The notes: generated by a model not told the origin, from the sequence alone. A DNA stretch of 64,000 nt from Paenibacillus sp. GP183 (GCF_900104695.1 NZ_FNSW01000001.1:2790001-2854000), one strand, 5' to 3'. Numbered from the stretch's first letter, positions 52,076 through 62,060 are shown. Made by a program: numbers and translations.

Positions 52076-55000
52076 TTACACATACACGTCAATTACGTTC
52101 GCACCCTCACATAGAAGATCGTTCAGATTCTGCTCTTTGATACAGAGACCGCCATGACGGTAACGGTTCGCAATCGCTTCCGCAGCCGCTTCTTTCCCGT
52201 TAACCTTCACAAGCCTTTCCGAATTACCCCCAAGATGGTAGATGAAAGTAACCGCAAGGCCCTTCACCTTAAAATCAAACCGCAGCCCATCCAAGTCTTG
52301 CGGCAGCACCGGATCGATGATGAGGTCGCCCCCGTCCAGACGGATGCCGAGGACGTTGGAGATCATCTGGTTCATGTAGATTCCCGGGCCGCTGGAGTAA
52401 ATTCTCCATCCGCCTTTAACCGGGACAGCTCCTTCCTTCAGCTCCCAGAAACGCTCCTGTGCTTCGTAACGGGTGTTGAACTTCCCATCCGAGCTGCTGA
52501 AGTAGGAGTTGCTCTGGCGCAGCTCAGCATTTGGAACGACGCTGCGGATGCCGATGGGGTTAATCATATCAAGCCCCTTCCAGGCTTCGTCGGCTTTGCC
52601 CAGTTTGGCCATCGCCTCCACGAAACGGATATGGGCATGGACGTACTGAAGACCGATCTCCCGGCCAAAATTGGCCGCCTGCTCGGCGCGCTTGAAGTTC
52701 GTGCTGACGCCGCCGGTATATTTTGCCGGGCGGTTCATTAGGCGGACGCCGTCCGGATAATACAGCACGTCCTTGATGATCCGGTAATGCGAAATCGCCT
52801 GTTCTTCTGTCAGCAGCTCACCGATCATACTGCGCGTCATCGGGAGCAGGCGGTATTGGATGCCCGTCTTGGTATCCGTCGGATGCAGCATCAGCTCAGC
52901 CTTGCCGGGCTCCTCCATGTACACGAAGCCTGGGATGACGTCCGTGCCCAGCATGTAGCGGTTGAAGTCGGCTTTGATGCCGGCCGCCAGCTCCTGAAGC
53001 TCAGATGCCATCGTTTCGTCCGCTTCGGCAAGTACAGCGGATAACTGGTTGAACACCTGATAGGTCAGGGCAACGGTCCAACTGCTTACCATATACTGCT
53101 TTAACTGAACGTTGGCCGGCTGGAGCGTGTCGTCCCAATCGCCGTCGCCATAGGAGGAAAGATGCGTTCCATGCAGGAAATGATGCTTGATGTACGCGAT
53201 CTCTTTTTTGGCATGCTCAAAAATAGTCGCCGACTCTTCCGTAAACTCGAAAACATGGCGCTTCGTATACGGAACTTTTTCCTGAAGAATGCCGTAATCT
53301 TTTGTCGCGGTTAAATAATCGCTCAGCACTTTCAGCGGCCAAACGATGATATCGCCATGGCTTTCTTCCTGTTGGATCGCAGCATAGCGGTCGAACATAA
53401 ACCACTGAGGCCAGTTGCCGTCGTCTTTGTACTGGTGGGAATAGACGGTTTTGAGAATGTCGCGGACTTCGCCGTATTTCTGAGTCGCGAGGAAATATTC
53501 AGCAGGACCTTGGCATACATCGCGTGTTCCCCATGCGGCTCCGCCGTACTGCTCCAAACCATGAGGTACGGAATAATGGACGAGCATATTATGCGTATAC
53601 CACCAGGCGAGGGTGTTAAACTTGTCCAGGCTGTCTGCGGTGCCGCCGTTTTGCGACAGGTGAAACCCGTTCATGACCGTGGCAAAAAAGTCCCGGTATC
53701 GCTCGATCTCAGCTGCAATATCCACTTCTGTGAACGGCAGGTCTTCATCCCTCAGGAGCCCCTGGATGGTCAAGCTCCATTCGCTGCATGCGCCAAGCTC
53801 CAGAACAACGAGAGAAGCGGCCAGAGGCTGGGCGTTTTGCACCAGAACGGTCTCATTGCCAACCTTTAAATCCGTACCTGCAATCCGCATTTGGTAGCAC
53901 AGATGCGGCCAAACCTTTGCGCTGTCGGATACGGGATCAGCATAAAAAGACAACGTTTGCCCTTCCTGGTAGAGCCTGAATGACGTTTCGTACTCGTTGT
54001 TGTTCATCGTGACCTGATTCGTGACGAGGAAACGGTACGCCTTGCCGCTTTCGGAACGAACCTGCAGGTGGATTTCCGGCGTATCGACGGCAGTCAGGTT
54101 GTTGATGACAATTGTATCGTCCGCCGTTTTGTAATACCAGCGAGCATAGTTGAAGCCGAGCTCAAACATCGACGGCATGGTGAGCAACCGGTATTTACCT
54201 TCAATTTCCACATAGATGCGTTGCCCAGAGGTTTTCATCACGTTCAAGGCATTGCGTGCGTTGGTCAGCATTTTATTGAACGACGTGTTCCCGACAACCA
54301 CCTGAGAATTAAAAATGCCGTACATATAGGAAGTGGTCGTCATGACGTCTTCCTTCAAGCAGGCATTATCCCCCGACATGAGGATATGGCCGTGCGGGCG
54401 CTCAACGAGAAGTTCTTTTTCCTTCAGAACCACATGTTCACGGGTTTCAGTGAAAAAAGACAGAAGCATTTCCCCGTCCAGCTCCTCCTGACGGCGGCTT
54501 GGGAAATAGCGGTCGATCTCTTCCCGGGTCATCGACATAGTCGAGAGCGGCGCTCCGAGATTAACAGACAGTCTCACCTTGTCGAGCTGTTGGCCGGGCT
54601 CATTGGTTGGAGCGTCGGCTTTTTTCCATGCGTTCAACACTTCCGCATCGAACTCCAAGGCTTGGATAGCCTCCGGATGGTCTGGCTTGAACAGGCTGTA
54701 AAAAACGAAGCGTACCGCGCCGTTCACCTTAACACGCTCGGACTGCAGTGCCGTATACGCGAATTCATATTGGTACACTTCGTTAGCCAGCGTGCTGCGG
54801 GTCAACGCTTCCGGCTCGTTGGTTTCCTTATACGACAAACCGAAAAACTGGAAACCGTCGGTCGAGTATCCGACCACTTTACTCAAACCACCCTGCTGCA
54901 GGTATGGGAACACCCCCTGCTGCGGCATGTTTTGGCGGGAGCAGACGGCATAGCCGTTCTTGCCGTTTTCGAATACAGCGTGGTCGATGTATTGCGACAA

Positions 55001-55420
55001 ATACGCTTCATTGCTGCGGACGGCGCCCTTGTTGGCGAGGCCTAGATCCTGCCCGTAAATGAGGTCTACTTCCTCGTCCCACCCATTCACCCTTACATCC
55101 CAGAACCAGATATCATGCGGCGTCAGATGAAGGGTCACTTCGTAATCGAGTCCTCCGGCAGACCCCTCCCAGGATACTTTGGAATCCGAGTACTGCACGC
55201 AGCTTGTAGAGTGAACGCCCAAGAGCGGCACCACTTTGATCCCATATGAGGAATGCAGCCGCAAATACAGGTTATTTAGAGACCCATCGATGGGATTGGC
55301 TACCCACTGATTAATCATCGTGTTCTTGTACGTAATTTCGCGGATATCCCCGCTGCTTAGAAAGGAAAACCGCAAATTTCCCGCCTTCAGCTCAAAATCC
55401 GACTGTTCTGAAACTGTCAT
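52076..55420 (-). CDS. GH94 phosphorylase, probable 1,2-beta-oligoglucan phosphorylase
   Basis: 1114 residues from ATG 55420, 32 bases after the GH3 stop; this matches the ~1110-residue Listeria 1,2-beta-oligoglucan phosphorylase. N-terminal ~600 residues form beta-sandwich regions, followed by an (alpha/alpha)6 barrel with YGGAAWGTRDVCQGP, SHGDIIVWPLKVLSDYL, SSYGDGDWDDTLQP (general-acid Asp region) and the C-terminal SSGPGIYMNQMISNVLGIRLDGGDL. It reversibly cleaves terminal glucose from beta-1,2-glucan oligomers with phosphate, giving glucose 1-phosphate. No signal peptide, so intracellular. Operon with GH3. Confidence 0.8.
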   Translation of the reverse strand: MTVSEQSDFELKAGNLRFSFLSSGDIREITYKNTMINQWVANPIDGSLNNLYLRLHSSYGIKVVPLLGVHSTSCVQYSDSKVSWEGSAGGLDYEVTLHLTPHDIWFWDVRVNGWDEEVDLIYGQDLGLANKGAVRSNEAYLSQYIDHAVFENGKNGYAVCSRQNMPQQGVFPYLQQGGLSKVVGYSTDGFQFFGLSYKETNEPEALTRSTLANEVYQYEFAYTALQSERVKVNGAVRFVFYSLFKPDHPEAIQALEFDAEVLNAWKKADAPTNEPGQQLDKVRLSVNLGAPLSTMSMTREEIDRYFPSRRQEELDGEMLLSFFTETREHVVLKEKELLVERPHGHILMSGDNACLKEDVMTTTSYMYGIFNSQVVVGNTSFNKMLTNARNALNVMKTSGQRIYVEIEGKYRLLTMPSMFELGFNYARWYYKTADDTIVINNLTAVDTPEIHLQVRSESGKAYRFLVTNQVTMNNNEYETSFRLYQEGQTLSFYADPVSDSAKVWPHLCYQMRIAGTDLKVGNETVLVQNAQPLAASLVVLELGACSEWSLTIQGLLRDEDLPFTEVDIAAEIERYRDFFATVMNGFHLSQNGGTADSLDKFNTLAWWYTHNMLVHYSVPHGLEQYGGAAWGTRDVCQGPAEYFLATQKYGEVRDILKTVYSHQYKDDGNWPQWFMFDRYAAIQQEESHGDIIVWPLKVLSDYLTATKDYGILQEKVPYTKRHVFEFTEESATIFEHAKKEIAYIKHHFLHGTHLSSYGDGDWDDTLQPANVQLKQYMVSSWTVALTYQVFNQLSAVLAEADETMASELQELAAGIKADFNRYMLGTDVIPGFVYMEEPGKAELMLHPTDTKTGIQYRLLPMTRSMIGELLTEEQAISHYRIIKDVLYYPDGVRLMNRPAKYTGGVSTNFKRAEQAANFGREIGLQYVHAHIRFVEAMAKLGKADEAWKGLDMINPIGIRSVVPNAELRQSNSYFSSSDGKFNTRYEAQERFWELKEGAVPVKGGWRIYSSGPGIYMNQMISNVLGIRLDGGDLIIDPVLPQDLDGLRFDFKVKGLAVTFIYHLGGNSERLVKVNGKEAAAEAIANRYRHGGLCIKEQNLNDLLCEGANVIDVYV

Positions 55421-55451
55421 GGTGTTCACTCGCTTTCCTATTGCTTGCTTT

Positions 55452-57620
55452 TTACTTATTGAGCTTAAATGATAGTTCTGGTAAAACATCCCGGCTGTTC
55501 GGTCCGACGAAAACAGCGAACTCCCCATCGTCGCTTGCAAAGGCCAGGTCGGAATGATGATAGCGAAGCAGCTCTTCCGTGAGCATGAAAGCGACTTCCC
55601 GGCTCTCGCCCGGCTGCAGCAAAATTTTGCGGAAACCCTTCAGCTCCTTTAACGGCCGGACGACTTCGCCCGCCAGATCCCGCACGTACAGCTGCACGAC
55701 TTCTTCTCCGGCTGTCTTGCCGGTGTTAGCCACCTTCACTGTCACGGTAAGCGGTTGAGTTAAGGTCATTATATCTGATGAAATCGACTCGCCGCTGTAC
55801 TCGAAAGTGGTGTAACTCAAGCCGTATCCGAACGAATAAAGCGGCTCATTCGGGATGTCCAGGTACTGTGAAACGTAGCGCACCTGCGCCTCTGGAGCTC
55901 CCTGAGGGCGTCCCGTGTTGAAGTTGTTGTAATAGACGGGAACCTGCCCGACTGCAAAAGGGAACGACATCGTCAGCCGCCCGGATGGGTTCCTGTCCCC
56001 GTACAGCAGGTCAGCGATTGCCAACCCGCCTTCGGTTCCCGGGTACCACGCTTCCAGCACGGCATCCACCAGGTCGTACACGCCGTGAAGATCGAGCGGG
56101 CGGCCATTGAACAGCACGGCCACCATCGGCTTGCCGAGGCACTTCAATTGGGCGGCCAGTTCCAGCTGCGCCTGCGGCAGGCGGAGGTTAGCCCGGCTTC
56201 CCGCTTCGCCGCTCATATCGGAGCTCTCGCCGAGCGCGAGCACGATCACATCGGCTTCGCGCGCCGCTCTTACCGCTTCATCCAGCTGATCATCCGTCAC
56301 ACTCTCTATATCACATCCTTGAGCCACAATGATGCGGGATGCATCGACTTTCGCCTTCAAGCCGTCATACAGCTGAACGGCATCGACTTTTGAACCCATC
56401 CACGACCATGGGCCGAGGATGTCCCCGTTTTGCGCAAACGGGCCGATCAGGGCGATTTTCTGCTCTGGCTTGAGCGGCAGAACCGCCTCGTTTTTCAGCA
56501 GGACGCTGGACTTTACAGCCAGCTCACGCGCAGCTCGGCGATGTTCTGCACTCAACACATTCTCCCGTTCGCGGTCAACATCAGCCCCGCGATATGGATT
56601 TTCAAACAACCCCAGCTTCTGTTTCAACCGCAGGATGCGAAGCACTGCTTCGTCGATCAGCGTTTCATCTACTTCCCCGCGTTCCACGAGCTGCTTCAAA
56701 TGATTCTCGTAACAGGTGGTCATCATTTCAATATCGACTCCCGCCATAATGGCTTTGCGGGCGGCTTCCTCTTCATCCGCAGCCACTCCGTGCGGAATCA
56801 ATTCCTTCACCGCGCCCCAGTCGGAGATGACGACGCCGTCGAAGCCCCACTCCTTACGGAGCAAATCACGCATCAACCGCTTATTCCCTGCGGCCGGTAT
56901 ACCATCCACCGTATTGAATGCGGTCATCACGAGCTCAGCGCCCTCTTCCAGGGCCGCTTTGTAGGCCGGCAGGAAATACTCCCGCAGCTGCCGTTCGGAC
57001 ATGTCGACTGTATTGTAATCGCGGCCGCCTTCCCCTGCGCCGTATGCCGCAAAATGCTTCACGCAGGCAGCAAGCCGGGTAAGGTCGTTTTTCAAATCCT
57101 TTCCCTGTAAGCCGCGTACAAAAGCCTTGGCAAATTCAGCGTTCAAGTACGGGTCTTCTCCCGTCGTTTCCATAACACGGCCCCATCGGGGGTCGCGTAC
57201 CAAATCGACCATTGGAGAGAATGAGACATGAACTCCTGCAGCGGACGCTTCCGCCGCGGCGATCTCCGCGCTTTTCTCAGCTGCTTCCAAATCCCAGGAA
57301 CACCCGATCGCCAGCGGAACCGGAAATATCGTTTTATAACCGTGTATGATATCCGCCATAACTAGCAGTGGAATCCCCAAACGGTTCTTCTTCAGATGGG
57401 CTTGCTGGGCGCCGATCGTTTCTTTTGCCCCGGATAACCCCAATATAGAGCCCGTATTTTTAATAATGTCTTCGGTAATGCCCATAGATGCCATCGGGCC
57501 GGTAATTTGCCCCTCGGTCCCCGTTCCTGCAAAGAAAGGCGCGGCCAACTGCAGCAGCTGGCCAATTTTTTCTTCCAGAGAGAGCTCCTTCAGCAGGGCA
57601 ATCAATTGTTCGTCTGTCAT
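55452..57620 (-). CDS. GH3 beta-glucosidase, probably acting on sophoro-oligosaccharides
   Basis: 722 residues from ATG 57620 (GAGGGAGG). GH3 N-terminal barrel with FSPMVDLVRDPRWGRVMET, KHFAAYGAGEGGRD and nucleophile Asp in GVVISDWGAV; second domain with ALGESSDMSGEAGSR, and a C-terminal FnIII-like domain (VVQLYVRDLAGEVVRPLKELKGF). Cytoplasmic. The pairing with a GH94 phosphorylase and oligosaccharide transporter copies the Listeria 1,2-beta-oligoglucan locus, where the GH3 enzyme hydrolyses sophorose-type disaccharides. Start of the leftward unit, controlled by the promoter at 57671-57699. Confidence 0.85.
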   Translation of the reverse strand: MTDEQLIALLKELSLEEKIGQLLQLAAPFFAGTGTEGQITGPMASMGITEDIIKNTGSILGLSGAKETIGAQQAHLKKNRLGIPLLVMADIIHGYKTIFPVPLAIGCSWDLEAAEKSAEIAAAEASAAGVHVSFSPMVDLVRDPRWGRVMETTGEDPYLNAEFAKAFVRGLQGKDLKNDLTRLAACVKHFAAYGAGEGGRDYNTVDMSERQLREYFLPAYKAALEEGAELVMTAFNTVDGIPAAGNKRLMRDLLRKEWGFDGVVISDWGAVKELIPHGVAADEEEAARKAIMAGVDIEMMTTCYENHLKQLVERGEVDETLIDEAVLRILRLKQKLGLFENPYRGADVDRERENVLSAEHRRAARELAVKSSVLLKNEAVLPLKPEQKIALIGPFAQNGDILGPWSWMGSKVDAVQLYDGLKAKVDASRIIVAQGCDIESVTDDQLDEAVRAAREADVIVLALGESSDMSGEAGSRANLRLPQAQLELAAQLKCLGKPMVAVLFNGRPLDLHGVYDLVDAVLEAWYPGTEGGLAIADLLYGDRNPSGRLTMSFPFAVGQVPVYYNNFNTGRPQGAPEAQVRYVSQYLDIPNEPLYSFGYGLSYTTFEYSGESISSDIMTLTQPLTVTVKVANTGKTAGEEVVQLYVRDLAGEVVRPLKELKGFRKILLQPGESREVAFMLTEELLRYHHSDLAFASDDGEFAVFVGPNSRDVLPELSFKLNK

Positions 57621-57652
57621 TACGATGCCTCCCTCGGTCTGTTGCATTTTTT

Positions 57653-57699
57653 TCGAAACGTTTCGATTACATTATAAACATTAAGAAAATAGGCGTCAA
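57653..57699 (-). promoter_or_regulatory. GH3-GH94 promoter with LacI-type operator
   Basis: Minus strand: TTGACG (57694-57699), 17-base spacer, TATAAT (57671-57676), immediately followed by the perfect palindrome TCGAAACGTTTCGA (57653-57666) at the start site. The bound repressor would block initiation. Confidence 0.8.
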
Positions 57700-57780
57700 T
57701 GAGTTGTCTATTCCCAAATAAAGTTTTGATTCACCTTAAATATCTAGTTGAAAACGATCTCAACTTGTTTTATAATGGCA

Positions 57781-57847
57781 TCGAAACGTTTTTTTCTTCT
57801 ATAAAAATATTTTTTCTTTTTTTTATTGGAAAATCGAAACGTTTCAC
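57781..57847 (+). promoter_or_regulatory. two further LacI-type operators upstream of the transporter operon
   Basis: TCGAAACGTTTTTT (57781-57794) and TCGAAACGTTTCAC (57834-57847), centres 53 bp apart, variants of the palindrome at 57653. They allow looping and control of the rightward transporter unit. The rest of the 57648-58010 gap holds only the two promoter regions. Confidence 0.7.
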
Positions 57848-58010
57848 CAATTGCGTTGAAGATGCCGCAAATCTTTAATTTAGTAGGGGATACAATTTTA
57901 TTCCGGGGGTGCAGGTTAAGAAAGCTTTGATCATTTGGCTTTGTTATTATATTTGCTGGAGTAACGGAAACCCTATTAAACAATTCATTAACAACCGGGA
58001 GGAATAAGAA

Positions 58011-59276
58011 ATGCGTAAATCGATCACCACAGTAATGGCCGGGACCTTACTGGTCTCCGGCATCCTTGCAGGATGCTCGCCAAATAGCGGTACCCCTCAA
58101 GGTTCCGGATCAGCAAGCCCTGCGTCCAGCGGCCAGCCAGTGACCCTGAACGTTTGGGGGATGGGCGAAGAAGCGAAATCGCTTCCGAAAATCGCCGACA
58201 AATTTATGCAGGAAAATCCAAACATCAAAATCAACGTCCAGGCGCTGCCATGGGATACCGCCCATGATAAACTGCTGACTGCCGTCGCTTCCAAAAAAGG
58301 CCCGGACGTCCTGCAGATGGGCACCACCTGGATTCCGGAATTCGCTTCCGCTAAAGCCCTGATGGACTTGAAGCCGGAAATGAGCAAATATCCAGAATTC
58401 GCCGAAGCCAACTTCTATCCTGGCGCCATGATGAGCACGAAACAAGGTGACACTGTTGTAGGAATGCCTTGGTACGTAGACACCCGCGTGCTTTATTACC
58501 GCACGGATCTGCTTAAAGCTGCCGGTTACAACGAAGCGCCGAAAACTTGGGACGAATTGTCCGACGCCGCTAAAAAATTGGCTGCTCGCGGCAACGGCAA
58601 CTACGGCATCAGCATCGACGCGAAAGAGCAGTCCTTGGCCTTCATGTTCGCCCGCCAAAACGGTTCCAAGTTGATTGACGGCAATAAACCGCTGTTCAAC
58701 CAACCGGAATTCGTCCAAGCGGTCGACTACCTGAACAGCTTTTTCAAAAACGGCTCTGCGCCGAAAGACCTTGGCATGGACATCGTACCGGCGTTCCAAA
58801 AAGGCATTACCCCTATGTTCATCAGCGGCCCTTGGATGATCAAGCTGATCAACGACCAAGCTCCTGACATCAAGGACAAATGGGCCACCTCCGTACTGCC
58901 TAAGAAAGTGAACAACACGTCTTCCCTGGGAGGCTCCGACCTTTCCGTGTTCCAATACACCCAGCATAAAGACGAAGCCCTCAAGTTCATCGCCTACATG
59001 AGCAAACCGGAAACACAGCTGGAATGGCTGAAGCTGACCAATACATTGCCGGCAACGAAGAAAGCTTGGGAAGACCCTGCTTTGACGAACGACCCGAACT
59101 ACAAAGTGATCGGCCAGCAAATGAACGCTTCCGAGCCAATGCCTTTGATCAAGTCTTGGGAAGAAATCGCCCAAAACATTCTGAAGAGCTTTGAAAACAT
59201 CTACCGCGGCGGAGCCAACGTGCAAACGGAAATGGACGCATTCAACAAAAAAGCCGAATCCATCCTTTCCAAATAA
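58011..59276 (+). CDS. sugar ABC transporter substrate-binding lipoprotein
   Basis: 421 residues; GGGAGG precedes the ATG. Lipoprotein signal MRKSITTVMAGTLLVSGILAGC with lipobox LAGC, a Ser/Gly linker, then a family 1 solute-binding fold (VTLNVWGMGEEAKSLPKIADKF, GMPWYVDTRVLYYRTDLLKAAG, MFISGPWMI). In Listeria the equivalent gene beside the phosphorylase encodes a sophoro-oligosaccharide-binding protein, the best guess here. A separate terminator follows, so it is probably made in excess over the permeases. Confidence 0.85.
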   Translation: MRKSITTVMAGTLLVSGILAGCSPNSGTPQGSGSASPASSGQPVTLNVWGMGEEAKSLPKIADKFMQENPNIKINVQALPWDTAHDKLLTAVASKKGPDVLQMGTTWIPEFASAKALMDLKPEMSKYPEFAEANFYPGAMMSTKQGDTVVGMPWYVDTRVLYYRTDLLKAAGYNEAPKTWDELSDAAKKLAARGNGNYGISIDAKEQSLAFMFARQNGSKLIDGNKPLFNQPEFVQAVDYLNSFFKNGSAPKDLGMDIVPAFQKGITPMFISGPWMIKLINDQAPDIKDKWATSVLPKKVNNTSSLGGSDLSVFQYTQHKDEALKFIAYMSKPETQLEWLKLTNTLPATKKAWEDPALTNDPNYKVIGQQMNASEPMPLIKSWEEIAQNILKSFENIYRGGANVQTEMDAFNKKAESILSK

Positions 59277-59291
59277 AGCAGCTCTAATAAC

Positions 59292-59318
59292 AGCTAGCCG
59301 GCTTTTTGCCGGTTAGCT
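59292..59318 (+). terminator. attenuator hairpin between binding protein and permeases
   Basis: AGCTAGCCGGC (59292-59302) pairs with GCCGGTTAGCT (59308-59318; one G-T pair) around a T5 loop. No long U-run, so read-through into the permease genes is likely. Confidence 0.65.
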
Positions 59319-59369
59319 ATTCATTTCCTATATGCAGCGTTTCACCCCTCGCAAAGGAGAGGACTTGTC

Positions 59370-60257
59370 ATGAAGGGATTCACCGCCAAAAAAGTGCCCT
59401 ATTTCTTTATCGCGCCTACGTTGATTTTGCTGACTTTGTTTTCGTTGGTGCCGATCCTGATTGCGCTGGTCATCAGCTTCACCAACATGGATTTAGCCGG
59501 TTTAGCCGATTATTCGAACATCAAATTCATCGGGCTGCAAAACTACAAGGACGTGCTGTCCGACCCGATTTTCATAAAAGCGATTCTCAACACGCTGTTC
59601 TACGTTGTGATCGGGGTGCCCCTGGTCATCCTCTGTTCGCTGACTGTCGCGTTGTTGATTAACTTTGGGACTTCCCGTATTTTTAAAGTGTTCCGGGTCA
59701 TCTATTACCTGCCTTCCGTAACCAACGTCGTTGCGGTTGCCGTGGTTTGGTTCTATCTGTACAACCCGACATTCGGGCTGTTCAACTACTTATTAAAATT
59801 GGTCCACCTAGGGCCGGTGCCCTGGTTGACACACCCTATTGTTGCGAAAATATCGCTGATTTTCTTGGCGTTATGGAGAGCCATCGGCCTCAATATGATT
59901 ATTTTCATCGCCGCACTGCAAGGAATTCCGAAAACCTATTATGAAGCGGCGCAGCTGGACGGGGCAACCCGTTTGCAGCAGATGTGGTACATTACGATCC
60001 CGATGCTGCGTTTTGCCATCTTTTTTGTTTCCATCACTACGATGATCGGTTGGCTGCAGTTTTTCGAGGAGCCGTTCATTATGACACAAGGCGGTCCATT
60101 GGACAGCACGACTTCCGTCGCCCTGTTCATTTACCGCAACGGTTTCCAGCTCAGCCACTTCGGTTACGCGGCGGCGGGGTCCTTCATCCTGTTCACCGCC
60201 ATCATCCTCGTGACCCTGATCCAATTCCGGTTCCAAAACAAGGACACCGATCTTTAA
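59370..60257 (+). CDS. sugar ABC transporter permease (MalF-type)
   Basis: 295 residues; GGAGAGG ahead. Six membrane helices and the EAA loop EAAQLDGATRLQQMWYITIPML for contact with the ATPase. Transporter unit of the oligoglucan locus; the shared ATPase (MsmK-type) is not encoded here. Confidence 0.85.
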   Translation: MKGFTAKKVPYFFIAPTLILLTLFSLVPILIALVISFTNMDLAGLADYSNIKFIGLQNYKDVLSDPIFIKAILNTLFYVVIGVPLVILCSLTVALLINFGTSRIFKVFRVIYYLPSVTNVVAVAVVWFYLYNPTFGLFNYLLKLVHLGPVPWLTHPIVAKISLIFLALWRAIGLNMIIFIAALQGIPKTYYEAAQLDGATRLQQMWYITIPMLRFAIFFVSITTMIGWLQFFEEPFIMTQGGPLDSTTSVALFIYRNGFQLSHFGYAAAGSFILFTAIILVTLIQFRFQNKDTDL

Positions 60258-60277
60258 TCTGAAAGGAGGCTTAACTG

Positions 60278-61135
60278 ATGACCGCAAAATCTGCACAATT
60301 ACAGCCCGTCGGTTCCGGCGAGAGGGACTGGCTGCTCCAATGGCTGGCCGGGATTATTTTGGCCCTATTCGGTATGATGATGCTGCTGCCTTTTATCTGG
60401 ATGGTTTTATCGACCTTCAAACCCGAGAGCGAAGTACTGAGCATCCCGCCCACTCTTTGGCCGAATTCCTTTACGCTTGCCAACGTGGAAAAGCTTTTCG
60501 TGAATATGAACTTCGGTGTTTATTTGCGGAATACGCTCATTATCGTCTTATTCTCTTTTGCCGGCATGTTCCTGAACGCGATGGCCGGCTTCGGCTTCGC
60601 GAAATACAAGTTCAAGGGAAGGGAACCGCTCTTTTACCTGGTGCTCGCCACCATGATGATTCCCGGCCAGGTAACCATGATTCCGGTTTATCTGATCCTG
60701 AACGCGATGTATTTAACGAACACCATGACTGGCATTATTCTCCCAGGCCTTGTCGGTGCCTTCGGCATCTTCTTGTTCCGACAGTTCATTGCCACCATTC
60801 CGGATGAGCTGCTTGAAGCCACCCGATTGGAAGGGGCAAGCGAGTTCCGCGCCTTCCTGCAGATCGTACTCCCGATCTCGAAGCCGATTCTGGCCGTGCA
60901 GGGCATCTTGACGTTCATCGCAGGCTGGAACAGCTTCCTCTGGCCGCTGATTATCGCCAACGATGAAAAGTTGTACACTTTATCCGTCGGTCTCGCCCTG
61001 ATGAAAAGCCAGTCCAATCAAAATTTCGCCTTACAAATGGCCGGCGCCACTCTGATGGTTGCTCCTGTCATTATCATCTTCATTATCTTCCAACGGCACA
61101 TTATCGAAAATTATACAATTTCGGGTATGAAGTAA
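60278..61135 (+). CDS. sugar ABC transporter permease (MalG-type)
   Basis: 285 residues; AAAGGAGG ahead, 20 bases after the first permease. Six helices, EAA loop EATRLEGASEFRAFLQIVLPIS, and the MalG-like C-terminus IIFIIFQRHIIENYTISGMK. Completes the importer together with a housekeeping ATPase. Confidence 0.85.
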   Translation: MTAKSAQLQPVGSGERDWLLQWLAGIILALFGMMMLLPFIWMVLSTFKPESEVLSIPPTLWPNSFTLANVEKLFVNMNFGVYLRNTLIIVLFSFAGMFLNAMAGFGFAKYKFKGREPLFYLVLATMMIPGQVTMIPVYLILNAMYLTNTMTGIILPGLVGAFGIFLFRQFIATIPDELLEATRLEGASEFRAFLQIVLPISKPILAVQGILTFIAGWNSFLWPLIIANDEKLYTLSVGLALMKSQSNQNFALQMAGATLMVAPVIIIFIIFQRHIIENYTISGMK

Positions 61136-61139
61136 TTTA

Positions 61140-61182
61140 CCCGTTAACACACTAACGGGCAATCCGCATAAGCGGCTTGCCC
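61140..61182 (+). terminator. double-hairpin terminator after permease operon
   Basis: CCCGTTA/TAACGGG (61140-61146, 61153-61159) overlaps a second stem GGGCAA...TTGCCC (61157-61182) followed by ATTTTGTTTTT. It also serves the converging nitroreductase gene. Confidence 0.65.
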
Positions 61183-61199
61183 ATTTTGTTTTTCTTCGT

Positions 61200-62060
61200 T
61201 TAACGGAATGAAAACCCTCTTTGCTCCAATACCGTCCGCAAATTTTCCCGCAAACTCGCCGAAGCCGCAATAGTTTCCGGGCGTGTGCACCTTCTGGCCG
61301 AATGCTCGCACCAACCATACTCGACCCCTGAATTCTCCGGTTCTCCGGCCATGGAGACGCGACGGCCATCGTACGTCCTCCGCCCAATCATCACGTTGTC
61401 ATAGGCTGCCAGCCCTTCTTCCAAATGAGCTGTGGAGTACTGCTCTGCGTGAACCGTTACTTCTTCCGGCAAGCGAGGCTTGATGCCCCGTCGCACTCCT
61501 TCCCGCTCGTAGCCAATAGATAAACCCGCTAAAGCAAACACCCCATCCGGCAAGCCCAATTCCTCAGCCATTTCAGCCGGATGGTTTCGAACAGAACCGA
61601 CTGGAACCGTAACAAGTCCCAATGATTCTGCAGCTACAAGGGCGTTTTGCAGGGCTAATGCCGCATCGACGGAAGCAAGCAGGAACATCTCCAGCGTATC
61701 GGCAGCGAATGTGTAGCCTTGCCGCTTGGTAATATATTTCAAGCGATAAATATCAGCGCAAAACACCAGGAAAACCGGGGCTTCCCGAATAAACGCCTGA
61801 TTGCCGGATAGCTCCGACATCCGTTCTTTCCTTTGTTCATTTTCGATGACAATGATGCTGTAAACCTGCAGGTTTGAAGAGGTTGGAGCACTTCTCGCAG
61901 CCGTAAGAATAGCTTTTAGCATCCCTTCCGGAAGCGGTTTGTCCTGAAATCCGCGCACGGATTCGTGGTTTGTCAAAATCTCCAGCGTCGGATTCAAAAC
62001 CTCGTCCGCCAGCTTAATGCCTTCCAATTCCAAGCGACTTCGAATGATCCGATTGCTCAT
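61200..62060 (-). CDS. NfsA-type nitroreductase / NADPH-dependent oxidoreductase
   Basis: 286 residues from ATG 62060 (AAAGGACGGG upstream). FMN-binding nitroreductase fold: HESVRGFQDKPLPEGMLKAILTAARSAPTSSNLQVYSIIVI, VGSVRNHPAEMAEELGLPDGVFALAGLSIGYE and the C-terminal SLRENLRTVLEQRGF. Transfers electrons from NADPH via FMN to nitroaromatics, quinones or flavin. Single gene. Confidence 0.85.
   Translation of the reverse strand: MSNRIIRSRLELEGIKLADEVLNPTLEILTNHESVRGFQDKPLPEGMLKAILTAARSAPTSSNLQVYSIIVIENEQRKERMSELSGNQAFIREAPVFLVFCADIYRLKYITKRQGYTFAADTLEMFLLASVDAALALQNALVAAESLGLVTVPVGSVRNHPAEMAEELGLPDGVFALAGLSIGYEREGVRRGIKPRLPEEVTVHAEQYSTAHLEEGLAAYDNVMIGRRTYDGRRVSMAGEPENSGVEYGWCEHSARRCTRPETIAASASLRENLRTVLEQRGFSFR

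Noticed and set aside
54068-55045. 325-codon plus-strand open frame opposite GH94
   Set aside because: Typical antisense shadow in GC-rich coding DNA; no start site or known motifs.
58110-59225. 371-codon minus-strand open frame opposite the binding protein
   Set aside because: Antisense shadow of the clear lipoprotein gene.
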